Source of the DNA: Rhodamnia argentea
Lineage: Eukaryota > Streptophyta > Magnoliopsida > Myrtales > Myrtaceae
Direction of reading: 5' to 3'
Assembly: GCF_020921035.1 (NCBI RefSeq)
Contig: NC_063151.1
Location: 10,531,501 to 10,595,500, forward strand
DNA: 64,000 nt
Positions within the stretch are counted from its first letter, which is position 1, and each line of letters starts with the position of its first letter. The position numbers and the translations under genes are program-made. The notes beneath the pieces are model-generated. The model made no database searches. It was given only the letters and a program-made list of their open reading frames with translations, and was not told the DNA's origin. Positions 12,769-25,567 of this stretch are shown in pieces.

Positions 12769-14329
12769 ATGGCGCCATTCGGGTTCTCTCTCTGCAAGTT
12801 GTTTGCCCTTTTCTTGATTCTTTTGACCTGTTCCTCCAAAGCCGCTCCTTTACCCACCCCCATTTCAGGTATCTTCAGTGGAAACTCCTCTATTTCGAAA
12901 CCCCGCCAAATTTTCTCTTGTGCGGACCCCTTAATGTCATCGTAAGATTTCTGTTTTCTTGATATGTGGATACAGACGATGTCTTCGAATCTCAGGCTCT
13001 TCTTGCTGGTCGGCATCTCCTCCAGGCTAAGCAAGGTAAGATCTTTTCTATTACCCTGTTTCCTGGATAGTTATTGTTATTTCTTCCAAGCTTCTTGATG
13101 CATTGAGCTATTTCGGGATGTTGGCGCTCCAAATTTGTTTCTGGTGCGGAGATTTCGGTTAGAGATGTGGAGAAATATTGTGGCAACAGATCCCCGGTTG
13201 CTGCGTTACTGTTGGTTACTCAAGTAGTGATTGTTACTCAAATTATGTGAGCGTTGTAGCTCTTAGGTATGTTAGTTCCAGCATATGTCCAATGTCTTTT
13301 ATCTTCAATGACTACTTAGTTCGATGAAGGGTCAGATCATAGTGAAAATCAGATTTCTGTTCAGCTTCTTCCGTACTTTTGGATCATCCTACACCCTCTC
13401 TGATTTCTGTCCAGCTTATTCTGTACTTCTGGGTTGTCTTATGCTCTCCCACGGTGGATTTGTAGGAAAGACGGAACTTGGTCGTGCTGTTTTGTCTCTG
13501 CAAGAAATTCTTAAGTTTATGAAATCGAATAGCCTCAATCTAGCATGGAAAGGGAAAAAGAACAAAACCATTTAACTGGAAGCGTGTGAAAAGTGCCGTG
13601 TTACTACTAAGTTTCTGCTGTTCTCGTCATCTGGTTCTTGTAGCATAATCGGAGACACAGGAAAAAGGATGACCCCTTTGAGGGAGCTCTTTAGCAACAT
13701 TATCAGCAAAATACTCTGCTTTTAGTAGATGTATGTTGTCGATACTTACTAGCTGTAGCTAGCCACCCCTCCTCCTGCATACATATATTTACGACAAAAC
13801 AAAAAATGATCACAAAGACATGGGCCAATAATGCCCCAGCCTCATCTTTTCACCGATTCGCTCAACCTGCATGCTGCTTTAATGCAATTATAGTGTCTCA
13901 TGTCCAAAGGGCATTTTAGAATTTCAATTTTCTGCGATGAATTTTGCAGGTTGTCCAGTGAATTTCGAGTTCCTGAACTACACGATCATCATGAGCAAAT
14001 GTAAAGGACCTACTTACCCTCCCAAGGTCTGTTGTGCAGCGTTCAAGGAGTTTGCGTGCCCTTATGCTGATGTCATAAACGACCTAACGAATGATTGCGC
14101 TTCAACCATGTTTAGCTACATTAACCTCTATGGGAAGTACCCGCCCGGCCTTTTTGCTGCCGAATGTAGGGAAGGAAAGCTGGGGCTCGAGTGCCCGGCA
14201 TTACCACCATCATCCTTAGCCAATGACAGCAGCGGCGCTCAAATCACATGCCATGCGCCCATTCTATTAGTACTTTCAGTTGGGTTCGTCATCCTCGTGT
14301 TCCAGGTTCTGTTTGGACCAAGACTATAA
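12769..14329 (+). CDS. LLG1: LORELEI-like GPI-anchored protein (LLG1 type)
   Basis: Three exons: 12769-12868, 12976-13035 and 13950-14329 (540 nt, 179 residues). LLG proteins act at the cell surface as chaperones and co-receptors of CrRLK1L kinases such as FERONIA in RALF peptide sensing. The N-terminus is a signal peptide (MAPFGFSLCKLFALFLILLT). The body has the cysteine pattern of the family: GCPVNFEFLNYTIIMSKCKG, CCAAFKEFACPYADVINDL, then CASTMFSYINLYGKYPPGLF and CREGKLGLECP. The C-terminus is a hydrophobic tail (ILLVLSVGFVILVFQVLF), preceded by small residues suited to GPI attachment. Length and motifs are normal for the family. In Arabidopsis, as I recall, LLG1 lies between an SFH gene and ARP8, exactly as here. 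Confidence 0.95.
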
Positions 14330-14659
14330 ACTCTCTCCACTGCAATTATTGTATTCTTTCTATAATAGCATCGAGAAATATATGATTGCTGGCCTATTCA
14401 TCTTTTGTCTATCATGTTTTGGCAAAGCCTGTTCTTCAATGTCCTGCCCCTGACCTGTGATGGGTTTCCACATAACTGTCGTTGGAGCTTTGTTGAGTTA
14501 GTTTGTAGACTGACTTATACGTATACTTTAGTAGACTTACTTATCTGTATACTAATATGCCATAGTTCTTGAATTATCAACTTGCAACTTGTGGAACGGA
14601 ATCTTCGTCGGATGGTTGTCATCTCAAGGTTCTGGCGTGCAATTTTCGTTCTTCTTCCT

Positions 14660-14835
14660 GAATGCCCAGCATGACCACCATTGATCTTAGCCATCGACGA
14701 TGGGGTGGGGCTCAAATCAAATGCGGGGCACGTCTTCTGTTAGTACATTCATCTGGCTTCACCGTCATCTGTATCTTCCAGTTTCTGTGGGACCAAGACT
14801 ATATACTTTCCACTGTGATTATTGTCCTGCACACT
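14660..14835 (+). pseudogene. Duplicated fragment of the LLG last exon
   Basis: This segment repeats the end of the LLG coding region and the first bases of its 3' UTR (about 14196-14350). Shared words include CCCGGCAT/CCCAGCAT, TTAGCCA, GGCGCTCAAATCA/GGGGCTCAAATCA, TTAGTAC, GTTCTGTTTGGACCAAGACTATA/GTTTCTGTGGGACCAAGACTATA and CTCTCCACTGC/TTTCCACTGT. It lacks the upstream cysteine-rich part, so it cannot encode an LLG protein alone. Confidence 0.8.
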
Positions 14836-15915
14836 CGAGGAATACAGCCACCCCGTCCCGGCATTGATAGGTTTTGGGTTTCCACTTAATCGTGATTGTA
14901 GCATGAGTGTCAGTTTGTGCTTTGGTAGACTGGTGAAAATCTATGCAGATATGCCATAGGTCCTTGAATGATCGTGTCAAGAGTGTGGTATGCAACATTC
15001 CTTATTTTCCCCGGTCGGGTTTGTCTCACGATCGGCTCTAGTATAGAGTAATTGACCAACCTAGGAATTTTGAAAAAGTGTTGATCTGAGTGAATGCTCC
15101 GACTATGTGCACGCGTATGCAAGCACATTGCAGAAGGAAGGGTAAATACTCGATTGACCCTTTTTATTTTTTACAAGTTCAGGCTGTTACTCGAGTTCTT
15201 TGTTTCTATTTTGCTGGTCGATACTCACATGTTTAAGCCTTTAAGGTCAACAAAAGAGGGAGCAGAAGATGCATCGCCCCAGCCAATTGTCGCATCTTGT
15301 GAAAACTGGAAGTGAGCGAAATGCGTCTTTTGAGAATGATTCCGGTCACCTCTGGCTGGATTGGGCAGTTGATCCGAACTATCGTACATGATGGGTTGGC
15401 AGGAGAATCGTACAATTTTTTAAGTGAGACCAAAACGTCTTTGCCCCTGCGACAATTCAGAACGTTTCAAGAGATCTGAGAGAGTTGAACCAAAAAAAAA
15501 GAGATCTGAGAGAGAACTTTTAAAGAGAGATCGGGAAGAAGATTCACTTCGTTGTTCTGAGTAATTCTCACATTACTTTGTCGTTAACACTTAAATTTAG
15601 TTTACATCACGCAAGTGTGTCGTACACCCACAAAGAGGATCATAGCACAAGCAATCTTCATGAGGATTATTTAGCAAGACTTGGACATCAAGGACAAGTC
15701 ATACACGAAAAGAATGCTAAATTGCGATGGAAATTAATCGTACATCCACGTATCTTAGCTTCGAGACTTGAATCTTTGCTGTTTGAGAAGAACAAGACGC
15801 TCCCAACAATTTGCTGGTCGCTCGAGCCTATTTTCTCCATCCAGTCAAATTCCTCCAGGGTTTTCATTGCTTCCCAGATGAACACTGGCCTTTCCATATC
15901 TAAGCAGTTGGGCAG
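14836..15915. other. LLG-ARP8 convergent intergenic region
   Basis: The two genes converge here, so it should hold both 3' UTRs. A + strand open frame (15578-16111) overlaps the ARP8 3' end in antisense and has no similarity I recognise. Nothing else seen. Confidence 0.4.
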
Positions 15916-18900
15916 TCACCATAAGAGGTTGAATCTAGACTTGTGTCGAAACTGCTTCTTCGTCAAGCACCAGGGCCCAGGGAATGTGCTCAACTGTGTT
16001 ATGCCAGAAAACACGGTAATGTCTAGAGAAGTCGCAATCCACCTAAAGCCGAAAGAGGAAGTTTTCCTCCACCCCAGATTAAATAGGTACAAGCAGCATA
16101 AACACACATAGGTTGATGGTTTCTTTTAAAAAATTGCTCACAGATACACACAATCAGCATTCAGATCATAGACTATTGACGTGCGAATAGGCCCCCATTT
16201 CAAAGTGAAGAAGCCTTACATTGCTGATTAACTTGGCCCCAAACCAAGCAGTATCTGCACCGTAAGGTGGTGTTACGACCCTGATCCCGCTTGCTACGGA
16301 AGGGGGAAGAAGTCCATGCAATTCCTTCTCCAACCTCTCTGAATAAGAATTTTCAAATGCATGTCAAAGATAATCAAAATTCAGGACCCGACCAATGGTT
16401 CACAAGTATTCTCATAGTATCATTATAGAGTGGTAATAAAAATTCCTCATCACGTAGCATTTTTTAAGCAGAATGCCCATACACCAGCAGAGAGCATATA
16501 CCTGCTAGTCCAGGTAAACATGCTGTTCCTCCTGACAGGACCACAGTCTTGAACCATGTGTCATCAGCATTAAGCTCTGCAGCATGGCAATGGTCCATGC
16601 AAAGCGCTATTGCCTGGTGCAAACCCATTGTTCGTCTGTGGGAACATACGATATCACTTTAACAATAGCAGTTGTCAAGGAACAAAGTGTTTGAAGGGGG
16701 TGTTTTGGGGGGTGGGCAACAAATAACACAGACGAAGAATCTGCTTTTGTTGAGGCAGTCAACATTTTTCTGGTAAAAAAATATATACTAGACTAAAAAG
16801 CACTAAGCTCCTCAAAGCTCAAAAAGTTTATGGCAGAGGGAAGAGATGATCTTACACTCCTGCCATGCGAGGTTGAAATAGGATTTCCCCCGTTTGAAAG
16901 CGTTCTTTTGAAAGTATAAATGACCCTTCCCCTGAAACTTCATAAGATGCTTCTGTGTTCTTGCGTAACTCGGCATTATAATCAGCCGCAACATAACATA
17001 GCTTCTGCATTTCCATTTCATCCGACATAAAAACAACAGCAGACTCAGATGTTGATGCTACACAAGTGTAAAAGATGAGCTTGAATTCATAGTAGACATT
17101 GCACAGCTTGAGTTCATGGTAGATTGGCCAAGATCTGGCTCAAATTTTATGTGGACCCAGAAGAAGGAAACGAACTTTAGGTATACCATAATGTTCCACA
17201 TATAAAGATAATCGAGTTGATTAGGAGAAAGTTGCAAATGCAGAAGAAAAGCATCAGCATTAGGGACATTGAGTCCCTTTTCTAGTGATGTTCTTAAAGG
17301 ACAGGACCTGGTCAGACTATTAGAAATTCCATTGTTCCAGGTACTATTCTTGCACAGACAACAATCGTCAGGGGGGGTCAGCTGATGAATCCTCAACATA
17401 TTGCAGCATGTTAAATGACGAAGAGACTTAGAAAGCAGCTAACGCACACTGGAATACATGATACAAGAGAACCCTGCTCAACCATCAATGAAGAAGGCAA
17501 TACCTCCTTCAATGTACGAACTGTATACAACGACTCAAAACTCATATTCTTCTGCTGCATCAGCTCCCGGAGGAATCCTGTCAGTTTTAAAGCTCCAATG
17601 CCTGTGACTTCCACACCCACCTTGCGCATCACTTTACCATGCAAAACTTGGGGAGAGAAAAAGAAAATGGGGTAAATTAGTTAGTTTCAAATTCTTACAG
17701 AATTAGAAAACATATAAAAGCGAAGAAGCAGCGCTTATTTTGTATTTGGTTATTCTATCTCATCTCTGACCCTCAATATCAGAATATGCTAGAAATTTAG
17801 TTTTTGGAGAACGGGTAGCATGAGATCAAAACTCTTAGGGATGTCAAGCTTATGATAACACATTCTACGTAACATGTTTTATGCCGTTCTTTATATATGA
17901 GAGTAACGTAACATTTGTGTTCTCTTTTACTGAAAATCTAATACAGATTGACGGAATTTCTCTAGCATAATGAGTTCATGTTAAACGAATAAGAGAATGT
18001 TTTGCAAGAAAGAACCAAAATTAATAAGCAAATTAAGCGTAAGTTCATCAACAGGTGATATGAAACTACCATGTTCCAACCATCAAATGAATTTCTATGG
18101 TTTTGATGAAGTAACAAATTTAGGTCAATGCAACAATTCTTGAGAGGAAGTCAAGAAAATCTTGAGATTCTCAACCTCGCACTAAATGAGGCAGGAGGCC
18201 TAATTGGTGTCTTACTCCCACCAGAAACTAAGGCTGCATCACTCATAAATTCAAATGAAGAAACAATTACTTGGAACAATGGAGGTCGACTGGAAACCAA
18301 TATTGACAGAAATTCCTGAAGTTCGCCTCGCTGCATAGAGTGACAAAGTTGCCTGCAGTCAAAGAAGAAGCATGAACAGTTTTTGATATAATTATGCTCA
18401 AAGCAATAAATTAACCAGCTTGAGCTGAAAAAGAGAAGGACGTTCCTTGCAAGAGGTGCTGTAGGGTCTATCGATTTCTCATTAAGTCAAGAGCACAAAC
18501 ACACATTCACCAAGAGAAAGAAAGCATCCAACTAGGGTGAATATGCATCAAGAAATCTAAATCATGATACAATAAGAACAAAAGTGCCCTTTGTTTCTTT
18601 GTAATCAAGTAATTGATTTACCTTTGACGAATATGCATTTCTACATTTGTTGGCAGACTCACAAACTGATGCTTCAGAGCAGACCTAGCTTGCTACTTGG
18701 TGACCAAGGCATCATGAATAACATGCAATCCAGGAAAAATTTTTCCTTTCTCACTAAGAGCATAGTAAAGGAAATGAAAGGAAATGTAAACCTGATTAAT
18801 GGCACAGACAGCAGGAACATTCATCTCAAATAAAGTAGAGTAGATGGCCTCTTTGAGCTGCCTTCTTGATGCTTTTGCGGATTCAGTATCTAAACAAGAA

Positions 18901-20432
18901 AAGAAAAAGTCCGTTCTCTGAAAGACATTATAAGATTCCCTTTTCTGGGCAAAGGGTAAAACTAATGGAGGACTCAAAATGCATTATACAGGGAAGCGAC
19001 GAGTGATTATCATACGGTCTCTATCACTGCACAATGCAATTAGCTATATGGCAGAGCTCTGACTAGGAAGCTTCAAGATCTGAATTGGGACACTACTTCC
19101 ACATTACACGGTATGCGAGCAACTTACCATCATAGTGGCAGATTGGAATGGACACGACGATTGGCTGCGTTGATGGCCTCACCTGCATCCTGCAATATAC
19201 CAGAATCCACATCTTTATATGTAGAAGTTCAAGATTAAGGGGAAACAACAAATCTGAGGTTTTTTATACTTTCTGGAAAATGAAATGTCAAAATTCTCAG
19301 TAGAATTTAAATCCCAATAAATCCAATGAACTGCAGATAACTTGAATTCCAATAGTTAAATAAGAGAAGTGAGAGGAACCTGCTATAGATTGTAGCAAAA
19401 AAATGCCGAAGTCTGGCATGCATTGGAGATTCGATATTGCCAAATTCCTACACATTAGCCAATAGTATTTAAACAGACGCAACTTCTGGTACTAGGGCTC
19501 CACTTGAATGAAGACATGTTAAATGTTGCTCCCAGACTCCATGCGACTTGCTAAAATTGAGAGAATGTGAATTCTTGAATCCTTACCAGGAAGGTTGCTG
19601 ACCTGCCAGATGGACAATCATATTTGCTCCACCCAAATTTGCAATATCCAGAACCACCTAGCTCAAGACAATAAAAGAGGCAGCGAGAACGCTAAGATCA
19701 AGATACATTCAATCATAATGAAGCAAGTGAAAATGACCAACAATGACTTATGACGAAGATGGCAATCAGTATCCATGCATTTCTTCTTTTTCGTACCGCT
19801 TTAACCAGTATCGAATCACCTTTGAGAAGCAGAGGCTTACCGTCAATTATGAGAGCACCAGGTACTTGCGCTCGCTGGCTGTATATACTTATAAACGATA
19901 GCTCAGGCACCTCGCTTGAGAACGTCCTGCAATGCTTTCACCTCCCTTAAGCACAAACTCGTTAATCTATTTCCACAAATCATTGACCAAATTGACTTCA
20001 AAGACCTCTTCGAAGTACAGTATGAACAACCAATTGACGATGGCTATCATCGAACCAATAATCTACTCGTATCCGTCGCAGTTCGTACAGGAAACGGTCA
20101 AAAGAAGGAAGAACTCACTGAACCGGACAGCCGAACCGCAAATTGGTCTCGGCGAAGAAAATCGATTCCCAGGGCTGGCTCTGGTTCTGGAGGAACGAAA
20201 TCCAGAGGCGATCGTCGGACACGAGCGACTTCCACGACTTGCACACCAGGCTCGTCTTCATCGCGTCCTTGGGCCCCAGCAGCCTCAGAATCTGCACCAG
20301 CACGTCCTCCGGGAGCCTCTCGAAGGCCCCCAGGGACGACTGGGCCAAGCGCGCGCGGTTCCTCGACGAGCCGGGTGCGGAAGACGGCCGATTGGACGCC
20401 AATTCGACAATCTTCCTCAGGATCGTCGACAT
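15916..20432 (-). CDS. ARP8: Actin-related protein 8 with N-terminal F-box
   Basis: Twelve exons, in transcript order: 20432-20119, 19926-19841, 19657-19587, 19447-19380, 19189-19128, 18889-18792, 18352-18271, 17646-17504, 17004-16856, 16635-16502, 16338-16220 and 15993-15916 (1404 nt, 467 residues; Arabidopsis ARP8 is about 471 from memory). Residues about 38-85 form an F-box (FERLPEDVLVQILRLLGPKD, LVCKSWKSLVSDDRLW). The rest is an actin fold: IDGGSGYCKFGWSKY (phosphate loop 1), DDTESAKASRRQLKEAIY, NVPAVCAINQATLSLYAARRTSGISVNIGF, GVEVTGIGALKLTGFL, and the C-terminal FPGPWCLTKKQFRHKSRF. ARP8 is a plant-specific class reported at the nucleolus. The F-box suggests an SCF ubiquitin-ligase link, but its target is unknown. 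Every junction preserved the frame. Confidence 0.95.
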
Positions 20433-20585
20433 CGCGAGCGGATTGGCGGAGGATCGCCGAGTAGAGATGGTCGGAGCGGGGGAGTGACGTACAGAGTAGA
20501 AAGGGCACTTTTTTTTTGGGGGGTGGGGTGGGGGCGGTAAGGGCAGATTGGACAGTGAGGATTTTCATTTTTATTATTTATTTAT
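20433..20585 (-). other. ARP8 upstream region
   Basis: GC-rich leader sequence for about 100 bp, with a poly-pyrimidine/CCCC tract on the gene strand (20510-20540), then AT-rich DNA. No TATA box was assigned. Confidence 0.4.
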
Positions 20586-20587
20586 TT

Positions 20588-20905
20588 TGGCAAAACGACG
20601 CAAATAATCTTTAAATTTTGATTAAATATGCACGTAATCTTTTAAATTTTTAATTTAATCAATATAATTCATGTACTTTAGCCCAATATATAATATAGTC
20701 CCTAAATTTTTAGTTTAATCTCTAAAATTGAACCAATAAAAAAATTATATTGAACGTTTTCTTATAATTCAATGACTACGTGAAGCTTCTTTCAAAAATT
20801 TATGGATCATATTAGTTAAATTAAAAGATTAGGTATCACTTTACATGTTAGATTAAAATTTAAATACCATATTAATTAAATTAAAAGTTGAAAACTATGC
20901 TACAT
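20588..20905. mobile_element. AT-rich inverted-repeat element (MITE-like)
   Basis: The two halves carry the same words in opposite orientation (AATCTTTTAATTT..TAATCAATATAATCC type). The left arm is at about 20600-20740 and the right arm at about 20780-20905. Arms are diverged and non-coding. Superfamily not determined. Confidence 0.4.
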
Positions 20906-22065
20906 CTTTAATTTTTGTTTTTGGTGAGGCAAGCGAAACGATAATGACGTGGTGAAGGAAGACCGTGCCACGTGGAGAAACAGCGCCCAAAACCCACCAC
21001 CCCAACCACGCCCAAGCTTTTCGTTTTTAGTGTTTGGCCTTGTGACACACGTGCGAGAGTCCCAGATCTGAGGATCGCACTTTTTCGAGAATGTTCGGGA
21101 AAAAATCACTGCATCTTCTGTAATTGGTTCTTGTCAATTACAGAAGAACCGACCCGAAGACAACTGTAAGTAACCCGAGAAAGCCACTGCTCCGCAGAGA
21201 AGACGAAGGAACTTAAGAATTGTTGCAACGGGCCCCGTGACGATCCATCGCCGGCGAGCCTCGCCGGAGCAAACCCGTCGCCAGGGACGATTGAACCGTC
21301 AAAGAGGCCACGCTAGGCCCGACGCCGAGGGTCGCGCGACCTCGGCCACCCACAGACGCACGAACCCCAGACCCTCGGCGACCAGACCCGCGATTGTTGA
21401 CCCCAGATGCGAGAGTCCAGACCATCGGCAACCATGGCAATGGTCAATGGGGCGTCGGACCGGCGACGAGATCTGGATGTGGAACTCAGCGAGGGAGAAA
21501 AAAATCATTGACTCTGAAAGTTTCCTTCCGAAATGCTAAAGGCCAAACATCTTTGACTTTGGGAAAATTGAATGAAATGCATTTTTAGGAGCTGCATTTC
21601 TTTCGGGAAAAAATTTCATGTTAAAGGAAGACAGTTTTTCTTCACTTGGTGATACGTGACTGAAAATATTTTCTGATATTTGGACCTCATTTGGTCAATC
21701 TCATGATTTTATCTTAGACAAAAAAAAATTTAAAATTTAAAATATTTTTATTTTATTTATTTTCTTTTTTTTTTCTTTCTTTCTCCACCGCAATCTGGGC
21801 TACCGGCGAGCCTCGAGCTCAAGCTCACCTGTGGCCATCGCTGGGTGATTGTCGTGGATGAAAAGGCAAAAAGAAAAAGAAGAGCAAAACAAAATAAAAA
21901 AATATAATACTAAAATAATAAAATAAATTGAGGAGAATAATTTCGAAAAGTGTTTTTTTTTTTGTAAAGATAACTTCGAAAAGTGTTTTCACCTCGTTAG
22001 ATTTATAAATTTGCTTTGTTGATTTTATGTATGAATTTTTCGTTGGTCGAAAAGTGCTTTATGTT
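20906..22065. other. Intergenic DNA, GC-rich then AT-rich
   Basis: A GC-rich block (20950-21480) has open frames on both strands, rich in Arg/Gly/Pro, with no recognisable domain. It contains ACACGTGCG and CCACGTGG G-box-like words. The rest is AT-rich with long A/T runs. No gene assigned. Confidence 0.35.
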
Positions 22066-22069
22066 GACT

Positions 22070-22714
22070 AAGGATGCGTTTGGTTCGGCTTTGGAAATGG
22101 ACTTTGAGCAAATGGAGATATCTTTAACCTAAATGGCTTTAAAAAAATGGAAACGGTGTTTGTAAAACGCAACTTTGGGCTACGTAGTGTTTGAAAAAAA
22201 AAAATTTGCAAGGGGCTCTTGGTTGCAAATCTCCCTTTTTCTATTCTTTTTATTTATTAATTTCTTTTTTTTTTTTCAAACACAAAAAATAAAAACCCTA
22301 CGTTGGCCGGCAAAGAGCCTCGGCCACTGTCGGCCGAGGCCACCTGGTGTTGCACATCCCTTGCCGACGCTCCCCGGCCTTCATCGGCCCTCGTTGGTCC
22401 CCCGTCACCCTCCGCCAACCCCTGGTTGAAGAAGGAGATGAACTGCAACCAGAAGAAGAAGATGAGCAATTCGGATTTAACTTTTAAAATATGGGTAAAA
22501 ATGAATTTTCAGTAAAGTTTTGAGGACAAAATAGGTAATTGACTAATTTTCATTGGTGAGGCCTTAGCATTTCGCTAGTATTGAACTTTCAGCTTTCCCA
22601 AAGCTGGCATTTGGTCTAATGCCCATTGAAAAGGCTTGCCAAACACCCCAGCATCTTCCCAAAAGGGTTTAGAGTCTCAAAACCCCTTGAGAAAGCTAAA
22701 CCAAACGCACCCTA
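22070..22714. mobile_element. TIR element with GC-rich core (hAT-like non-autonomous)
   Basis: The left end reads TAAGGATGCGTTTGGTTCGGCTTT. The right end in reverse complement reads TAGGGTGCGTTTGGTTTAGCTTT. This GTGCGTTTGGTT terminus is typical of plant hAT-like MITEs. The interior holds a GC-rich block (22300-22430) with CGGCC/GGCCG words and no transposase. A clean target-site duplication was not seen. Confidence 0.65.
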
Positions 22715-23189
22715 ACTTATTATCGGCGAACCAAATGAGTAAAAATCTAAAAAAATTAATTCTTGAAAACACTTTCACTCAAATAAATGTACCAATATAC
22801 ATTAATACATTCAATAAAAATACATGGAGAATACGTCTTTCAAATAATGAATCCCTCAAATAGTTACACCTCGCTATATACATATATATGTATAGAAACC
22901 TTAATTATAACTGCTAATTAGCGGTTATTATGCTAAATACGTTTGTAACGCTAAACCCCGAGTGATTAGTAGTTACTAGCAGTTTGAAAGTTTTCTTAGC
23001 TGCCCAATGCAGATCGTCAACGAATTGAAAGGGAAGGACGTGCGACGATATTGGTGGCTCAACCAAGCGAGAAAAACAAGCAAACAAACAAAAGGAAGGC
23101 TTTAAAGAAATGGGGAACTCAATTATATATATAAAAAAAAAAGGAATGAATAAATTAAAATAAAAAGAGATCCGGAAGAAAAGGGAATT
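22715..23189. other. AT-rich intergenic DNA
   Basis: No gene or clear repeat. It contains a short ATATATAT tract near 22875-22895 and ends at the tRNA gene. Confidence 0.4.
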
Positions 23190-23261
23190 TGAACCCGACG
23201 TGAATCGAACACGCAACCTTCTGATCTGGAGTCAGACGCGCTACCATTGCGCCACGGATCC
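23190..23261 (-). tRNA. tRNA-Trp (CCA)
   Basis: A 72-nt cloverleaf on the minus strand. The acceptor stem GGATCCG pairs with CGGGTTC (two G-U pairs), and the discriminator is A. The D arm is GGCGCAATGGTAGCGC. The anticodon loop GACTCCAGATC has anticodon CCA. The T arm is GCGTGTTCGATTCACGT. Box A (TGGCGCAATGG) and box B (TGTTCGATTCA) serve as the internal Pol III promoter. A run of four T at 23179-23182 on the transcript strand lies about 8 nt downstream and fits Pol III termination. No intron. Confidence 0.96.
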
Positions 23262-23454
23262 TCCCTGATCAATCTTGTTTGATCAAATAGTTATAATCTT
23301 TCCATTCTATGGTGGCGACGTTCAAGGCGACACGTGTTCCTCGTCTCCACGTTCTGTTAAGATAATGATTCATCACCGACTCCTCCTCTCTATCACACGC
23401 AACGATAAATAGGGGGAATAAGATTCGACCCAAAAAATAAAAAATAGAGGGTAT

Positions 23455-23716
23455 AAGTGCGTTAAGGATGCCTTCGTTTCTCGAAAAATGAGTAATTTGA
23501 AAAACATGTTTAAAAAAAAAATCACTTATGTCGCTTCCACAAATAGAATTAATGGAAAATTTCTTCGTCACCTACAAAAATAGTTAGGTATAGATTGTTA
23601 TAACCGATGAAATTATTATCGGTCAACTAAATTTTCTAAATGATATAGGTAATCATTTTTCGAAAAATATTTTCGAAATTGCTCATTTTTTGTGAAACGG
23701 ATGCACTCTAAAAAAT
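23455..23716. mobile_element. Short TIR MITE
   Basis: The left end GGATGCCTTCGTTTCTCGAAAAATGAG matches the reverse complement of the right end (GAGTGCATCCGTTTCACAAAAAATGAG). The element is about 260 bp, AT-rich and non-coding. Similar '...ATTTTTCGCGAAACAGATG' ends recur near 32270, 32910 and 46240, so it belongs to a family present several times here. Confidence 0.65.
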
Positions 23717-23717
23717 C

Positions 23718-24312
23718 CTAAAATTTATCATGAAAGCGCAATTAATTCCTAAAATTTGCAAAAAGTGCAATCCAATTTTAAAGCTTATCAAATTGGTGTA
23801 ATTGAATCTTTCTGTTGACTCCATCCAATTAGTCTAACGGAAGTGCCGGCATAGATTTTCCTACTTTTTTTTTTTTTTATCCATGCGGCACTCACATGGC
23901 TAAAACGATGTCGTTTTAGTTCAAATTAGATTTTTAATTCAAATTTTATTTAATTTATATAAAAACAAGCAAAAAAAAAAAAACGAAACAACCCTCACCT
24001 ATCGTCGCCGTCCCACCATCGCTGGGAAGGCCGATGAAGGGTGGAGAAATGGTTGTCGGGGGTTGCCGGGCCCCGTTCAGCATTTTCAAACTTTTTTCTT
24101 ATTTTTAATATAATCGAACTAAAGTTTGAATTAAAAATCTAATTTGGACCAAAACAACATTATTTTAGCTACATCAGCATTTACGTTAGCTAAATTGGAC
24201 GGAGTTAACAAAATGACTCGATTACACTAATTTGATAAATTTTAAGATTTGATTGCACTTTTTACAAATTTTAAGACTATATTACACTTTCGTAATAAGT
24301 TTTAGCATACTT
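23718..24312. mobile_element. Long-TIR element with GC-rich core (MULE-like)
   Basis: Arms of about 200 bp are inverted copies. TTGCAAAAAGTGCAATCCAA...TTATCAAATTGGTGTAAT on the left matches the reverse complement of the right arm (TTTGTAAAAAGTGCAATCAAA...TTATCAAATTAGTGTAAT). The centre (23990-24080) is GC-rich, while the flanks are AT-rich. Long TIRs with no transposase suggest a non-autonomous Mutator-like element. Confidence 0.65.
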
Positions 24313-25560
24313 TCATGATGAGCTTTAGCACTTCGAGTGCAATTATTCATAAAATAAAGGAAGCTAGGTTTGTTGACCAAAGGACTTAGAGATTGACGAC
24401 CACGATTTGATATCTAACTTTAGGGAAAATGTTCAAATTTGATTGCCTTTTTCGATCTTTAGCACAATATCACGAGAATTTATCGTCTCCGACACTTGAT
24501 TACTTGCGCTGTTGTTAAGACATACATATCTTCTAAAAGAGAGTGCTATCTGCACCGTCGAGATATTTTCCTAATTCATCGATTAGCTTTCAAATGAAAA
24601 ATTGTATAACTTAATAGGTAACAAGACAGAATGTCGAGTAAGAAAATCATATTAGAATGAAGAAAGTTTGCTTCCCCCTCGAAAAGTTTGCATGATGCAT
24701 GGCTTCTTCGAAACTAATCGGTTGGATTTTCACTTTATAGTACTTAAATAACTATGTCAATTTACAATGAATTCTTTGATGGATATTTATTCATATAAGA
24801 ATGTGACTAGCACTTATGAAAAATGAAAGCTTATAATAGTCAAAAGATACGATTCGCCATCGATTCCTGCCCCTTTTTTCTGACCGATTCAACATGAAAA
24901 CTTCATCACCTCGAATAGCATTAGTGTCTAGTAAGGTAACACACGTGTAATATGCATTAAAATTTCCAACAAAAAACTGTATTTCCAGTAAAATAATAAT
25001 AGGCCACAAGAAAGTTATAATCAAGTAATGAAGAGTAAATAGTATCGAATAAAAGTTACACATTGCGCGATTCAAATATTTGATATAATCAAACCTACGA
25101 AAAAAAAATCTGTGCGTAATAGAAAAAAAGTTAGGGCATAATAAGGAAAATGAAAATTTTAACTTTGATTACGAGGATTTATACATAAATCTCCTTGAGA
25201 TTAAAAATGAATAAATGTACTAGGCGTTTTGGATGATTTCTAAATCTTGCGAAGTCATGCATTTTATTTTATTTTTAATATTAAGTACCCGAGATTTTTA
25301 TAATATGTAATTGATAGATCGGTCATATGATTTTTCTAAAAGGGGAATAAACGTATAGGTTTCCACACAAAAAAAGTAAACAAGTGATTTCATAAATCAA
25401 AACGTACCCTAAAATTTAAAATATAAAAATTCCAAATCAATAATTGGCCAATATATGTATTAAAAAAAGTGTGACCTTTAAGTGAAAGTTTTAATGAGGA
25501 GTAATGTTTTTGAGATAAGGATATGGAGAATTTCTGATTTCGAAATTCATGATCGAGTCA
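24313..25560. other. AT-rich intergenic DNA
   Basis: No gene, RNA or structured repeat recognised in this 1.2 kb stretch. Confidence 0.4.
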
Positions 25561-25567
25561 CTCATAA

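Noticed and set aside
15578..16111. 177-codon + strand frame
   Set aside because: Its right part is antisense to the last ARP8 exon, which is strongly supported. The left part has no similarity.
19916..20568. Long frames on both strands around the ARP8 first exon
   Set aside because: They are shadows of the GC-rich F-box exon. Only the minus-strand frame ending at 20432 encodes a known fold.
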